DNA from: Casuarina equisetifolia
Taxonomy: Eukaryota; Streptophyta; Magnoliopsida; Fagales; Casuarinaceae
Length of the DNA: 64,000 nucleotides
Reading direction: 5' to 3'
Assembly (NCBI GenBank): GCA_028551475.1
Contig: CM052359.1
Location: forward strand, 1,632,001-1,696,000
Below, piece by piece: positions 12,276-30,800 of this stretch. Under the pieces are notes generated by a model that was not told the origin of the DNA, did not search any database, and saw only the letters and a program-made list of their open reading frames with translations. The position numbers and the translations under genes were made by a program. Position 1 is the stretch's first letter, and the number at the start of each line of letters is the position of its first letter.

Positions 12276-13091
12276 ATTAGGCAATATGGTGTAAATAAAA
12301 CTACTTGCAATTGATTGTTGCTTATCTATATATTTAGTATCTATAATTTTCATATTTCATAGTAACTTTGAATTTATATGTGAACAACCTTTCTTGGCAT
12401 CCACATTATAGTAGAAACATTATAAGCTACCAAAGATTTGATCATCCTGCCTTTTTGAAGAAAAAACTATCATTAGCAAGTCTTAAATTAACCACAAGGC
12501 TGATGATATGGTGGATAACTCAATTTTTTTATGTGAAATATTGGAAGACTAATTATTAATTTGTTAATAATTAGGTGAAACTATAAGCGGTCTGAGAGTT
12601 CTTTTATTTAGTAAGTGTTAAGTTTGATATTCACTTCTTGTTCTTTCTTTACCTATTAAAAAAAAAAAAAAAGGTAGGAAGGGAGTAGAAGACTAATAAC
12701 AAAATTAAAAAGTGCCAATTAGCCATTTACAGGTGAATGTGAAATAGATCAAAGAGTGATCTAAGCAAAAATACAGCCATTGGACATATAATTACAAAAA
12801 CACTAATCTAAGCAACAACTACAGAAATTACAAAGGTTCCCAAAACAAGTTCAAATCATTTCCAGAGCTTTGTCTCAGATAGTTGGTCATTCTAGGCTCT
12901 ACAACAACCGGCTCCTAACCAGTAAAAGAAAAACTCTTGCTTTTGAGCCGGAAGCTCAGTTAGAGGAGATATCAGAACTTAAGCTATCTAGGGTCGGAGA
13001 AGACATCAGAATGAGGATGTCACTAGGAAGACAGGCTCTTGAAAGGTTAGCGGTTGGATGCTGTCAATGGCCACACATAACCTGAAAATTC
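12276..13091. other. Spacer between APE2 and the bHLH gene
   Basis: AT-rich, with a poly-A run at about 12659-12672. The part from about 12720 to 13091 is likely 3' untranslated region of the minus-strand bHLH gene. No other gene is seen. Confidence 0.4.
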
Positions 13092-16000
13092 TTAGCTATT
13101 GGACTTTGGCATGTCACCCACACTCTCGGAGAAGCTATCTTGAAGACCTTGGGATGACGAGTACCTACTTGAAGAGCTATTCTCCGTACCACTTCTTTCC
13201 TTCCTCTGTGATTGCTTGCCCTTCCTTCCTTCAGAAGATAAATCCTGCATGAACAAATTCATTCATTCATTCATTCATTCTTCAATCTTTGAATGATGCC
13301 ACAAAGCATTTCTGCGGGAGTTTGCTTCCAAAAGTTGAGAACTGACCTGTTGTGCTGAAGATCCAGGCATCTTCAATTCAAGTTTTGTTGCCACATCTTT
13401 TGAATCGTCGCATCTTTCAACGTGTCTGGGCTTCTGATGATCCGGTGACTTACTTTTTGAATCTTTTTTGCTTGAAATCTGCGAAGTCGAAGCATATTGG
13501 CCTGATGGCTGCTCCATTGGAGGGTTGGGAGGACTTGCATAAGGGATGTAAGTTGAACAGGGGTTAGCAATCGCTCCAGGATTCTGATTTCCATAGAAGG
13601 GAAAGGGCTGAAAAGATGGCTGCATAGGTATCGGGCCTGGAGCGACAGATACAGGAACTGGATATGAATAAGGTGGACCCAAAACAACAGAATGATCCAT
13701 GGCAGCCCATGGGAACAGAACCCTGAGTCTTTGCTGATATTGGACATTTAGACTTTCAATATCAGATTTTAACGATGCCTTCTCTTCTCTGAGCTCATTC
13801 TTCTCCTGCATTAGCTGTATGAAGTGAAACATACAAGTGAGATTAAGCACACAATGGGCTTCACAACCTAGCTGTTGCATAGAAAACGTCACCTCATGTG
13901 ATTCTTCAGTTAGTCCCGTACACTCAGCCTTTAGTCTGTTGACTTCAGCAGTTAAATCCTTCAGCACTTGGACTGTGTCTGTCAGGATTGTTGCCTTGTC
14001 ATTCTTGGGCCTATCAGGATCTGTGTTTTGAGTTTAATACGTAAATATCCAAATCTGAAGCAACTTATCCTCACTAGACAAAAAAGTTTGAAGAATAATT
14101 AAAATGATATTCAAAATTCCTATTCACGTTCCTTTTCAAACTTGTTAATTTGAGAAAAAATAGATAAATTAATGCTAGAGTTGGGAGACTTTGATAGCCA
14201 AACGAATACAACTTCTCTCAAACTCAGGATGAATTCAAAGGCATCAAGTACGAGTTAGGAAAATGAAATGACAGCAAATGCATGTATCTACCTGCATACT
14301 GTCTACGGTGAATGTTTATAGCGTAAACCAAGAAAATATCTATCGCTCAAAATCAGCAGTCACTTGTTAAAAATAAATCTCTAGCCAGGGAAAAATAAGC
14401 AAAACAGTGGAATGATCAGTAAATAGTCTGCTGACAGCGATCTAAGAAATCTGTGTATCAATTGGATAATGCTAGAACAGTCAAGGACATTGAAAAGTGA
14501 GGTCAAATCCATACACCAGTCAAAGAAGTTCTTAACTTACTGCATAACGTGTTAATGTATATAAGACTCCTAAGGAAGGATAAGAAACAGTTTCCAAAAT
14601 CTTTTGGTATTAAACAAATAGATTAAAATTATAACTCACTACGTTCTCCATGGTTGTTTTACTATTCTGTTGACTGAAGCCTCAGTATACTTCTGAAACT
14701 AGAAGATACACTTTAGATCAATTTGAGTTTGTACATCCAGCGTAACCTAAGGTTGTGGTAACACTAAGCTTGCTGGTCAGCAATGACGGTTGACTGCTAT
14801 CCTACAGATCCCAACAGAAAGGTCTTTTCCTTCACTTCTGACTAAGGCCTAGCTTATTATTCAACTTAACCTTTCAACAATAACTAAATCAACCTTTTAC
14901 ATGTAGAGTGAGAGAACCATGTCCCTATCATGAGAAAATAAGCCACTTCACAACCACATTCCCAGGTCTATGAAACCAAGTTCAAGAAAAAGATCGAGTA
15001 AAGTTTAGCAGCACCTTAAGATAGATGCTCTGTCAGGGAAAGAACAAGTGAACAAAGGCATAGTTCATAGCTCAAGCCTTAAAATACCAATTTATATTGG
15101 CACGGCACAATCAGCCCACAAAAGGCGTAAGGTGTGCTCTATCATCCAATAGTTATCATAATGCCTCAGCTTAATACACTAGGAAATATGGAAAATTCCA
15201 TCAATCGAGAATTTTGGCCTTACTCAACTGACTCAAGCAACCAAACTGGGAATCAGCTTCATAAAGATTATCCAAAAGCAGAAGCTTTATGAAGGTTATA
15301 TGAAAAATATGATCCTGATAACAGCTATTTGGAACTAACTAGAACATGTCCAGGAATGTTTCAGTCATACAAAAGCATGCTAGGCACAGCAGAGAATATG
15401 GAGATAGACAACTGCAGACCACACACGAAAATATATTTGTGATAGTCTAGGAAAATAACAGGTGTAAAACACTGTAGCTCCTCAGCCATGGACTTCATAA
15501 ATGCACACAACTTATGTATTCTGTAAATTAAGTACAAGTTACAAGAGCGCAAAATTAAGTTTTGAAAGAGTTTAATATTAATATTGTACATCTTGTCGAT
15601 AAACTTTCAATGGAAAATAACCTTTTCCAATAAATTTCTTACAATTCCTCATCCACTAAATCCCGGGTTCTAAGGTTTTAGAAAACACAAGGATATCTTA
15701 GGGGCTATGATAAGTCCGAAAGGCACTACAATCCAATGAAAAATCCTCTGGAAGTACCAAAAGCTGTTAAAACTTTAGACTTATCATGTGTATAATATTT
15801 ACCTAATGTGTTCCCCAGCTCGAGAAATTGCTCATTCAGTCGATCCCTCCTCAGCTTCTCACGGTCTGCCTTCTGAACTTTCCTTGCCGCAATTGGGTCC
15901 TTTACTTCAGCATCGACTTTTTCTCTGAGACAAAATCCACAAAAGTAACACGATAAAATCGTAAAAAAAAAAAAAAAAGAAGACAATTCCAAATATATTT

Positions 16001-16316
16001 GTTCACGTGAATTATACACATATAAACACATCTAAAAGATAACCTTTTGAATCCCAAATTCCATATTCTTGCTGGGTTTTTCTTTTTCTTTTCCCTTCTA
16101 TAAACAGAGAACACTTTTTCGAACTTCCCAATCAAAATTTTCAAACAAAACTTCCATTTTACTCATTATAACTCCCAATTCACTAATCACAAACAACTCA
16201 AAAAGCAATCCTCAGAAACCCATTAAGCAAGAAAAAGAAAAAACAACAGACCTGGAATCTGGCTGCGAGTTGTGGGAGCGATTGGAAGGCTGAGACGTCG
16301 ACGGCGCAGAGTCCAT
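13092..16316 (-). CDS. bHLH121: bHLH transcription factor of the bHLH121 (URI) type
   Basis: Five exons join into 936 nt (311 residues): 16252-16316, 15803-15924, 13893-14020, 13347-13814, 13092-13244. All junctions are GT..AG and in phase. Residues 37-86 are the basic helix-loop-helix: RKVQKADREKLRRDRLNEQF is the basic part and helix 1, and DPDRPKNDKATILTDTVQVL is the loop and helix 2. A heptad-rich coiled coil follows to about residue 135 (LMQEKNELREEKASLKSDI). The middle is Pro-rich (PYSYPVPVSVAPG) and the tail is Ser-rich. Order and wording match Arabidopsis bHLH121/URI as I remember it, including YQQRLR, PWAAMDH and the KLELKMPG segment. That factor works with group IVc bHLHs as an upstream activator of the iron-deficiency response. 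The group's other member, bHLH11, is less likely. Intron 2 is long (1.78 kb). Confidence 0.9.
13257..13281. repeat. (ATTC)n microsatellite in intron 4 of the bHLH gene
   Basis: About six ATTC units sit just downstream (gene sense) of the exon 4 donor region and close to the exon 5 acceptor at 13245. It is a possible length-polymorphic marker. Confidence 0.75.
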
Positions 16317-16499
16317 TTCTCTCCCTCCCCCGCATAAACCACCGAATCCGAATCTGGGTCCTAGGGTATTCACTATTCCATCCTCCTCTTCGCTGCCTTT
16401 ACTCCAGAGTTGTAGAGAAAGAGAAGTGGGATTTGATCGGGAAACTCAACTGAGTGAGGAAATTGAGAAAGAGACCGAAGAAGACACGGACAAGAACTG

Positions 16500-19400
16500 A
16501 CTTGTGTTTTACACGAGCCACCAGCATATCCCCAACCCATCTGGAATTTCTAATTCTTTATCATTCAGAAATTTGAGATGCTTTCTGTGGCACACTTGCA
16601 CAGGGAAGTCATAAAATATTAGCTTTTACGAATTAAATAATCACTATGGAAAATAAAATACTGATAAATAAAATAAAAACAATTTAATTTAATTGGGAAA
16701 TTTAGGGATTTGATTGTAAGGAAGTAAAGTACACTATCATAACTCTATCAAGTGAACCACCACGTCACAAGCACATCACTATCCTTGTAAAGTATCTTTT
16801 AATTTATATGGTTGTAGTTTGATATTCAAACTTTATGCTTCTTTTCCCTTAATCTCATTTTGGGGATTGTCATGGGAAAAAAATTAAAAAATTTCTCAAA
16901 AAAACATACTTTTTGAGAGAATTTATTTAAATATTCTTATAATGTGAAAGGTCCAAATTTACCTTTTTTAACACGCTTTATTAAATAGAGGGATTATTTA
17001 ATGCAAATATTCTCAACTCTAATGTAGTTCAACATTCTCCCATTCAAGCTTATATTTAAAATATTAACTTAATATAAGTTTTTTATTATGAAGGATTAAC
17101 TTATTTTTTGAATTGAGTATATGGAGGAAAGATTAGCTTTGATATCATATGAAATACTCAAATTTATTTATCTTCAAAAATCGCATTAAAGAGAGAGATT
17201 ATCTAAACTTATAAGATACATTATAAGTTATTTTTATTTTAATATAGTCTAATATATAACATATTATGAAAAAGTTGGATGCTTTCTATCTTGATATTTT
17301 GACATTTAAAACCAAGTTTATAAATGTTAAAGTATGTACTTAAACTTATGTACTTCAAACATTATAAAAAAACTTATATATTCATAAAAATTAAAATTAT
17401 TTGAAACACCAAACTAAAATAACAACTAGACCAAAACATGAAAAAAGACTTATCATAATATAAAATTTGAGTTAAATTATATTCTAACTCGAGTTAGTTT
17501 AAATATTTAACATCTTTGAACCCATAAGTACCTTTTTCATAATGTGAATTTATTGGTTGTTCACTTCAGCAAAAAGATTGGAAGGAACAACCATTCTTCA
17601 CCAATTTGGTTAGACAGAAGAGAGCTCTTGAGTGCTCAATGATCGGAACAAGACAAAAGCAGAAATTGGGATCGTGGCGTCCACCTTAAAAGCTCACTTC
17701 TTACGAGGACTCCGTAAAAGGTTAAGGCTAAGGCTAAGCCTATGCAACCCTCAAACCTAGCTCCTTTCCCACCCACCGGAGGGGCAAAGAATGTGGATTT
17801 GCCGAGGAGTCTGCCTTTCCCATGTTCTTCTCCTCGTGGGTGATCCACTATTTCCAAAATAATGACTTAAACTACTGCTCCTTTTGAAAAGCATAAAAGA
17901 ACTAAGATATGATTATAACGGTTGTTATAAAACCATATGTAAATGACAAAAACTCTAAAGTTGAACACAATTGTTGTTTATGATTAGTTTAGTTTTGTTT
18001 GACCCATACTATGAGTTAGGGGAGATGAAAAAGGGACGCATACGAGGGGTTTGCCAGTGAAGGCATTTCTTGGGTAGCATGAGTTCATATCTTTCAATTT
18101 AAATGTGGTGTCAAAAATATGATTAAGGATTATATAGTGGTAAAATGATTTTTTTTTTGTTAGAATTTCTTTTAATTTGCCTATAAGTATGAAATTTATA
18201 AATATCTTATATATTCTTTCATTTGATGAACTGTCACAATTATTTAAAAAAAAAATTATATCTTAGTACTTGAGATACTTGAAATTAATAATTTAGTGTT
18301 GATCGGCATAGATAAGGATTAACTTATTCCAAACCACACAAAGTTTCAACATTTTTTATAGTTGTTGTGTATATTTATGTTATAATCTAGAATTGTGGTA
18401 ATGTTTCTATTAGCTTTAAAATTTGGGTTTTTTAAACACAATGTTAAAGTACATAATAAATGATATTAAAACTAACTTTGTATTCTAAATTCAAACCACA
18501 TAAGAAGCCATTAACGAGAAGAGCAACTAGGTTAGGCTAGAGTGAAAACTAAATGGTGTGGCTGTCGGGGCATTGGCTATGAAGCCTAGAGTGTAATAGG
18601 TTTGGACTTATGAGATTCAAGATAATAATGATATTAAATTATAAAGTTGGTGGGCTTTTATAATCATAGAGTGTAACATGCTTGAGCTTATGAGATTCAA
18701 GATAGTAATAATATTAAAATAAAATGTATTTCAACTATCTTTAAAACTTAAGTCTTTTAGTACAATAATTAAGGCGCAGGACAATTTACTACAAGATTAA
18801 TTGTTATTTCATGGAGCCACAGGTTGATTGATCTCACACCACATAATATTTATAGTATTCTTTGTAATTGATGTTTATATTTCCTGCAAGATTCTTGTTA
18901 TTCCCCTAATGATTGATAAGAAAGCTCCGTTCTCCTCCAATTCTTCTTTGGCCTTAGCTCAAGAACCTGGCCTGATAACCTGGCCAGCTGAGCTTAGACT
19001 TAAATAATATGCTAATCACAGCTTTGTTTTTAGGTGAACGAAGGAAATGGATGGATGACATTTCGAAACTTGGATGCTAGCTTTCATTTTTGGTTTTAAA
19101 ATAGCACAACCATGTCCTGTCAGCTGACGAACAATGAGTTGTCCAAATCCTGTATGAGTTCTTTTACACATTTTTTTTCAAAAAAAAATTCTTGTTCTTC
19201 AATAAGTTTGATCAATTTATACCCCTTCATGGCTAATTATAACTTCCAAGCAATGCATCCTAATGTGCTCTCCTTTGCTTGATCACGGTCTTAAGAGAAT
19301 CAGGATGGTAGATAAGCTTTTAGCACCGACTTTAAGCAATTCAAGAGATTTAAAATAACTCGGAAGAGCCAACTTTTTCTTTCTTTGCAGGGATGAAAGG

Positions 19401-19660
19401 AGGGAAGGACTTCATTGTAAACACAGATGAATTACAATCCAGTAATTTCCATTAACAGTTCACCATAGTCACACATTACAATTCGTAGGGCATGACCAGG
19501 ACCATCACAGAGAGCATGTACAACAGTATAACCATCATCCCCAGAGCCACCCCCCATACAGATCTACACCAACTCTATAATGGACATCTCAGGTTTGACA
19601 TAGTCACAATCCTATCCAAAATCCTATCATTAAAACTCAAGAGTTTTAAGTAGATCCATG
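16500..19660. other. Spacer upstream of the bHLH gene and downstream of the kinase gene
   Basis: About 3.2 kb, mostly very AT-rich, with no gene recognised. An imperfect tandem repeat of period 80 bp lies at 18587-18720 (unit starts with TAGAGTGTAA, core CTTATGAGATTCAAGATA). A GC-richer island at 17636-17857 holds a 73-residue minus-strand frame and is discussed in the findings. The last few hundred bases (about 19400-19763) are likely the kinase gene's 3' untranslated region. Confidence 0.4.
18587..18720. repeat. Imperfect tandem duplication, period 80 bp
   Basis: Two copies of a unit that begins TAGAGTGTAA and contains CTTATGAGATTCAAGATA start at 18587 and 18667. No coding content. Confidence 0.6.
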
Positions 19661-19763
19661 GAATGGTGATGGAAGCACAGGAGGGATCTCTAGGACTGAG
19701 GTACAAACTTAAGCAAAAGATATCTGAGGCAGGAACTTACAATCTTCAAAACTCCAATCCGAT

Positions 19764-24578
<4,815 letters not shown>

Positions 24579-24840
24579 GATTGAAAAACAGAGGTAGAGA
24601 AAGAGTGGAAGGTTTTCAGAGCTTTAGACGGATCAATATCATCGGAAAGGACTTTATATACTGGCAATCATTTATTAGCATAGAGAGATATAGACAGAAA
24701 ATGCATGAAAACAAAGGAAGGGTAGGAGCAGCTGAGAGGAAGAAGGGAAGAAAGAGGGGGTGGTCAAAAAGAGAGACTCTTCAATGTAGAGAGAGACAGA
24801 GAGAGAGACAGAGAGAGAGGGAGAGAAAAACAATGTGAAA
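24579..24840 (-). promoter_or_regulatory. 5' leader of the kinase gene with GA-rich tract
   Basis: The region upstream of the kinase ATG carries a purine-rich stretch with GAGAGAGACAGAGAGAGAGA at about 24790-24830, which is TCTC-rich on the gene strand. CT-rich leaders are common in plant 5' untranslated regions and can bind BPC/GAGA factors. The role is inferred. Confidence 0.4.
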
Positions 24841-27800
24841 ACATGATTCAGAGGTTCCTCAACAGACCCATTTTCTCTCTTAGACGGAGAAGAGAAGATT
24901 CAGAATCTGGCAAAAATATCTAATGATTTTCCTTTTCCTTCACTTGTGGGTTCTTGTATTACAAATTTCGATTTACAATCCTTTCTGCTCTTTTCTCTTT
25001 TTCTTGTTCATTTTTCCTTCTCCATGACCACGGACAACGTGGGAAAGCATTCCATGGAACTTTACACCGTATATATTCTGCTAACATATGTACCGGCTAA
25101 AATTTAATGCTTTCACGTGAAGAAAACATTTGATCGGAATGAATATATCTTTACATAACAAATATTTACATATAAAAATTAGTATATGTCTTAACTTTAA
25201 TATATAAAATCACATCAAAACTTATAATCGAAATTTCTATTGACTCGCTATTGAGTTAACTGACTAAATAATTTTAAATTATGTTTAATATAATATTGTA
25301 ATTAAGTTGATTCAACATGTTCAATACATAAAAGAATATTAAAAAAAGTTTCACTTTAAGAAAATATGATAATTAGATAGTATTTAAATAAAAAAAATAT
25401 TTTTTTAATTAATAATAATAATTTTTTTTCCTGTATTAGCCTTTGCAACTATTTGTAATATAAACCAATAACAACAAAGAAAGTCTTCCACCGTTACAAG
25501 AGGACTAAACCCAAGGTCATCCTAGTCATCATTGTCCAAAAATTATCCAATGTGCACTGATAGCGATCCCAATGAGATACTATTCCCAATTCATATCGTT
25601 CCCTGAAAGTTCACTCCTCCAACGTTACACCTGCCCGAAACATCACATCCATGGTTCATTAAACCTTATCTTCAGCGTTGATCATGAACCAGTTTCCGAG
25701 AAGCCAAACAACGCCTCTGCTTTTTCTTTCCAGCTTTCATTACGACAGCCCAAAAAAGATAGACGACAGGAGTTTCAGCGTTAACATATTCAACTTGTCT
25801 TAAAACCTGTCTCTCCGCGTTGAATGGAAGAAAAAGAGTGAACAGTATTATAGGCTTTGCCAAGGAAGCTGCTATGCTGGTTGGAATTAAAATATTCTAA
25901 ATTCGATACCTTTTTTTTTTTTTTTGCATTTTTTGTTTACCTAATTTGAAAAAAAAAAAGAACATGAAAGCTTTGTAAGTAAAATTTTATTATTTTTATT
26001 ATAATATTAGAGTGATTATTGATTACTTTTAATTTTATCCTATTTCTCATAGTCATCATTCGTGCATCCAATTATCTTGATTTCTTTATAAATAAGTACA
26101 AACAACTTTTAATCTACTCTTGATGCATTCTTTGTAATTTTATTAAATTATTTATAAACTAAATTTATAAGAAGTGGGCCTATTTTTTCAAAAGATTTTG
26201 TAAGAAATAAGGATACCATTATTAATAAAATTGTTAACACGGATATAAAAAAACCATATGGGATAATTTCCAACGAAATCATTATAATGTATTCATGTCC
26301 ATGCTAATATATCATTAATAGTAGTAAAATTGGATTCATTTTCTAACGTAAATAAAATACGAGAATGATTTTACTAGGAAAGGTATAGTACATCAGTGTT
26401 GACTTGGTCACTGGATGTGTTGAAAGTCAGATCCGGATGGCTTAGATCATTGTGCATGTCAGCATCGAATTAAATAACATCTTTTGGCATCCATATTTCT
26501 CCGGGCCTCCTCCGATGACCAGAAGATGGGGAAGTGATAAGAACAGCTGAGTGAAAACTACATGATTGTCTCCACTGGCCGGTGATTTTTTTTTTTAAAA
26601 AAAAAACCACTACAAAACATGATTTGAACCATGGCCAAAAGCTAGAAAAATCTTCCACGGGTTGCTTTGAAGCGCTGATCAACACTAGGAAAAGTGAGAA
26701 GCCGGCGAAAGTAGAGGGTGGAATGTTATGAAAGTTTGTAAATTTTGTCAAATCTAGCATCTTAGGCTTTGAAAATTACTACAACTTTCATGATTTTATT
26801 TGAGCTTTTTCAAGTTAATATACCATTTTTCTAACATAATATCAAAATTCATATTTCAAGTGAGACATTTATTAAATTAGATGTTCATGAAAAATATTTT
26901 TTGACACTTAGAATAAGGAGACATGTAAAAATTCAATGTATGTGTCTCATTATTAATTTATTATATTGTTTATATGTAGAGATTTTCTTAATTTTTACAA
27001 GCCGGTTGATTGAAGGAAGTAGACTTTCTAACATATTTTGTATCACCTTATAACCTATCCTCTATTGTACTAATGACCAAGTAAATAATACATTGCAATC
27101 CTGTGGGCTATAAGTTAATTTACAAGAGTTAGTCAATTGGTAACCTTTAGAAGAAAATGGCTATGGCTAAAAAGGAGATTGCGTTTGTTCCGGGGTTTCC
27201 CATGTCTCGGGTAATATACTACTTGTAAGAAGATTTCGAGGCAAGCAACAACAAAAGTTAAAATAAAATGCTTTGACTAATGCACCAATTTTTCCACATC
27301 TTTAGTTGAAATACTTTTGTACTATGAAACTTGACATTAATTTTTTTAAAGATCAATCCTTGATTATTTTAATTTTGACAATGAAGTTTAACCAGTCTTA
27401 ATATTCTCGATAAAAAATAACATTATTATGTAAAATTGACGACCAAAGTTTAACTTCCATTCAACAAACTAATAACAATGACCATATGGTTCATTATAAT
27501 ACAATCTAATATTCAAAGTATTCACATATGATTAATAGTAGTGGGTTAACATGAGGAATCATCTACAACAATTACATGGGGACAAGTGTAAGGATATGTT
27601 CATTGCATGTCATGTTCAAACCCTTGGAAACGTAGAAAGAAAAGTAAGACATGTTGAATGCAAACATAATTAAATGTTGTGGTTAGGATCCATGGCACTT
27701 ATACTTGAATATACTCTTTTCAGGATATGCTAGTGGCAATGGGATTTTCAGACAGAGATTAAGAAAATCAAAACAATGACTTTAGCTTGACTATAGCAAC

Positions 27801-30800
27801 AATTCAACATAAAAAAAAATAAATAAAGAAGCATTGCCTCTTTTTCTCCTTCATTTTTTAACAATAAAAGACGCAAACTCGTGGCTTTGAAGGCACCATT
27901 TTAGAGCCAACACAGCATGCCACTCCGATTAAACTAAACCCATGTTTAATCACTAGTAATCAACCATTAATTTTATATCTCATCACATGCTTGCCAGCTC
28001 CTCCTCTGTTCAAAGTTGTTGGTGGGTACATGCTCCTAGCTAACCCATAATAAACTTTCATAGAAAGCCAGACTACAACGGCATGTTGTCTATGTACTGA
28101 ATCGCCCACCATCTTGGACATTTTGGTTGTGGTCCATGAGTGGTCTCCCTCTTGGATTTTGGTGAGCTTTCTTGAATGGTATGATAGTGCCTCACAAAAT
28201 GCATTTATCGGTTACACAAAAATATACCGCCTTTGACATTTTCTTGGACATGGGTTATCTTCCAGCAAATGATAAATGCCAAGATTGTGACAATTTGTCG
28301 TATATTCTAGAGTCAACAATTTAGGATATGTTATTAGCGTATTAACTTAGTTGATATCCTCACTTAAATAGCGGAGGTTCAAGACAATCTAAGTATTCTT
28401 TACCTAACTAGAAAAAAGAATTATTTGAAATATTGGATCAAAAAATTTGCAGAGTTTCAGTAAATCAATTAGTGGATTTTTTTTTAAATTGATTGAAGAT
28501 CGTTAATAAACCCATTTCATGTTTAAATTGGAAAGAGAGAGTATATACTCCATTTCTAAAAAGAAAAAAATTTAAGAAAAATTAAGACAATTTAAGGCAC
28601 TTGTAGTATAATTTTTAATACATCTTCTTCTAGCTAGCATAAGTTGTGAATTCTTTTACCGATGCAACATATTCCTTTTAAATTGCATATTTTTCAATAG
28701 TTATAATTACAATAAAATCTATAACTAATATTTATTAAAAATTTTAATATTTTCATAAAAATTAATTCAAGAGTAGAAAAGATATTTTTTTTATTTAAGT
28801 TTCATTATAAGAGAGTTTATTTTTAATACATAACTTTTGCCTTGTACATAACATAAAACAAAAAAAATGAACGAACTTGATACTAATATCAATTAAATCA
28901 TTTTAAACTCTATAACGGACAAGTTACCAAACGACGTTGAGCAAATCAACTTTTATAGAAAAGACAACGCTTGCAAATAATAGAAAAGATCAATGTTAAG
29001 AATACAATCAAACTTCCGATCCATACTAAGCAAGATTAAAATGAATTTGATGTCTAAATTAACAAAATATTTATAGGAAATAAAACCTGGGATCGTTTCA
29101 AACTTTACGTGGGACATGTTAACACTCAACGCACCAAAAATATTAAATGATTGCCCGTATGAACAAGTAACGGGAAAAGCCTCTCACCAAGAAAAAAGTA
29201 GCCATTCTTGTCCAGAGATATCCTCACACGTGAAAGCAAAACAGTACAAGTGTAACGCCCAGAATGTCGTGTCGGTGACCCTAATCAAATCCAGTATCGG
29301 CGTCGACAGATTTCATCTACCCCAAGAAAGAAGGAAAGCCTGTCTTTTATATTTTGTTTCATTTTTTCTGTTCACTTTGAAGAACAAAACCTGCTGGCAA
29401 CACGAAAAAGCACAGATTCTGCTTCATATTCGAACGTTTCTTGTCTCTAACGCGTTGAAATGGCCTCGAATTCACAGGTTCTTCGAAGGAGTCACGTTTG
29501 AAATATGGGAAATTTTCCTTGGTTAGTGATGTTGTGATTGCACGTGGGAATATTAAATTTTAGAGCAAGTTAATATTGTGACACTTAATTATTTGGATGA
29601 TGTGAAGTAACTTTTATTTTTAATAGTATAAGTGTTAAAACCTAATCTAAAGATTAATTTAAAAATTGAAAGAACACTTTTTTCATTTTAATTTTAATAC
29701 AAAAGATCATACACTTTATATGAGATTTGCTTCTTACACAAATATTTTTATAAGTTGAGTGATATTAGATTTAAGGTCACACAAGATATAGTATATTTAA
29801 CTTAAGTTTTAATATCATAATAAAAAATTTAAAAGTTAATTTAAAATTAATTCAAGAATTAAAAAACATATTTAAATTTACTATAAATAAACATGTATTT
29901 GATGTAAGATTTTAATTTGCACATAATAAGAATGCTTATAACTTTCAAATTATTTATTATTACAACGATTGAGCAACATGACAACTTCATCGGTGGTTGA
30001 ATGGGTTAGGTTCCGGAAAACAAATTGAAAAAGATTGGGAGAAGTTGAACAATATGAGAAAGTGTGATGTTTTGACAAGGTCCACGAGATGCATGTCATT
30101 TTTGGAGCGGGTTGCATCGATGATTTGCGGATAAGATATTAGGCAAAAGAGGTTGAGAAACGAAAGAAAAAGAGAAAAATGAAAGCTTTTTGACGAGGTC
30201 AACTAGACTTTTGTCGGGTTCAATGAGATGGGTTTTGACGAATTTAACATGTGCATTTACTGAGACCACAATCTATGATGTTCCGGGGACCCATGGGAGC
30301 TCCGCCAGTCACCATTGGATGACCTGGTATGACAGTCCGGCCATTTCCATCACCTTTGCTGACCCTCGAGCTAGAGAAAGGTAAAGGATTTTCCACTTGG
30401 TTTGTTGGTATTTGGTCCCTGTGGTTGATCCACTGAAGTCGGCTAGTCTTTTTTGAATCTGTTATATGTAAAAAATTTTCATGTGTTGTGATATAGTTAT
30501 ACTTATTGAGTAAATTTAAAGTCTAGCATAAAAAGTAATTCATGAGTTGATAAATTGTTTTTTTTTTTCTATTTAGACATTATTTAAGACTTTTGTATTT
30601 AATGCTTTTCAATACAACAGGTATATCATAGAGTAAAGGTTAAACAAGAAAAAAATAACATTCTCTTGTAAATTAGAATGTTTGAAAGACTAAGGTTAGA
30701 TAGGGATTGGAGTGAATCAAATTAGACTTTAATATCATATTAAATAAGAATAAAGTTCAACTCAAAAATTATTTCATAAGTCCAAATATTATTCTTTTAT

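Noticed and set aside
24781-24830. GA-rich tract as a transposon end
   Set aside because: It lies in the leader of the kinase gene and is a simple repeat typical of plant 5' untranslated regions.
26470-26760. 96-residue minus-strand frame
   Set aside because: Low-complexity, includes poly-Lys/poly-Phe from an A/T run; no domain and no neighbours that would support a gene.
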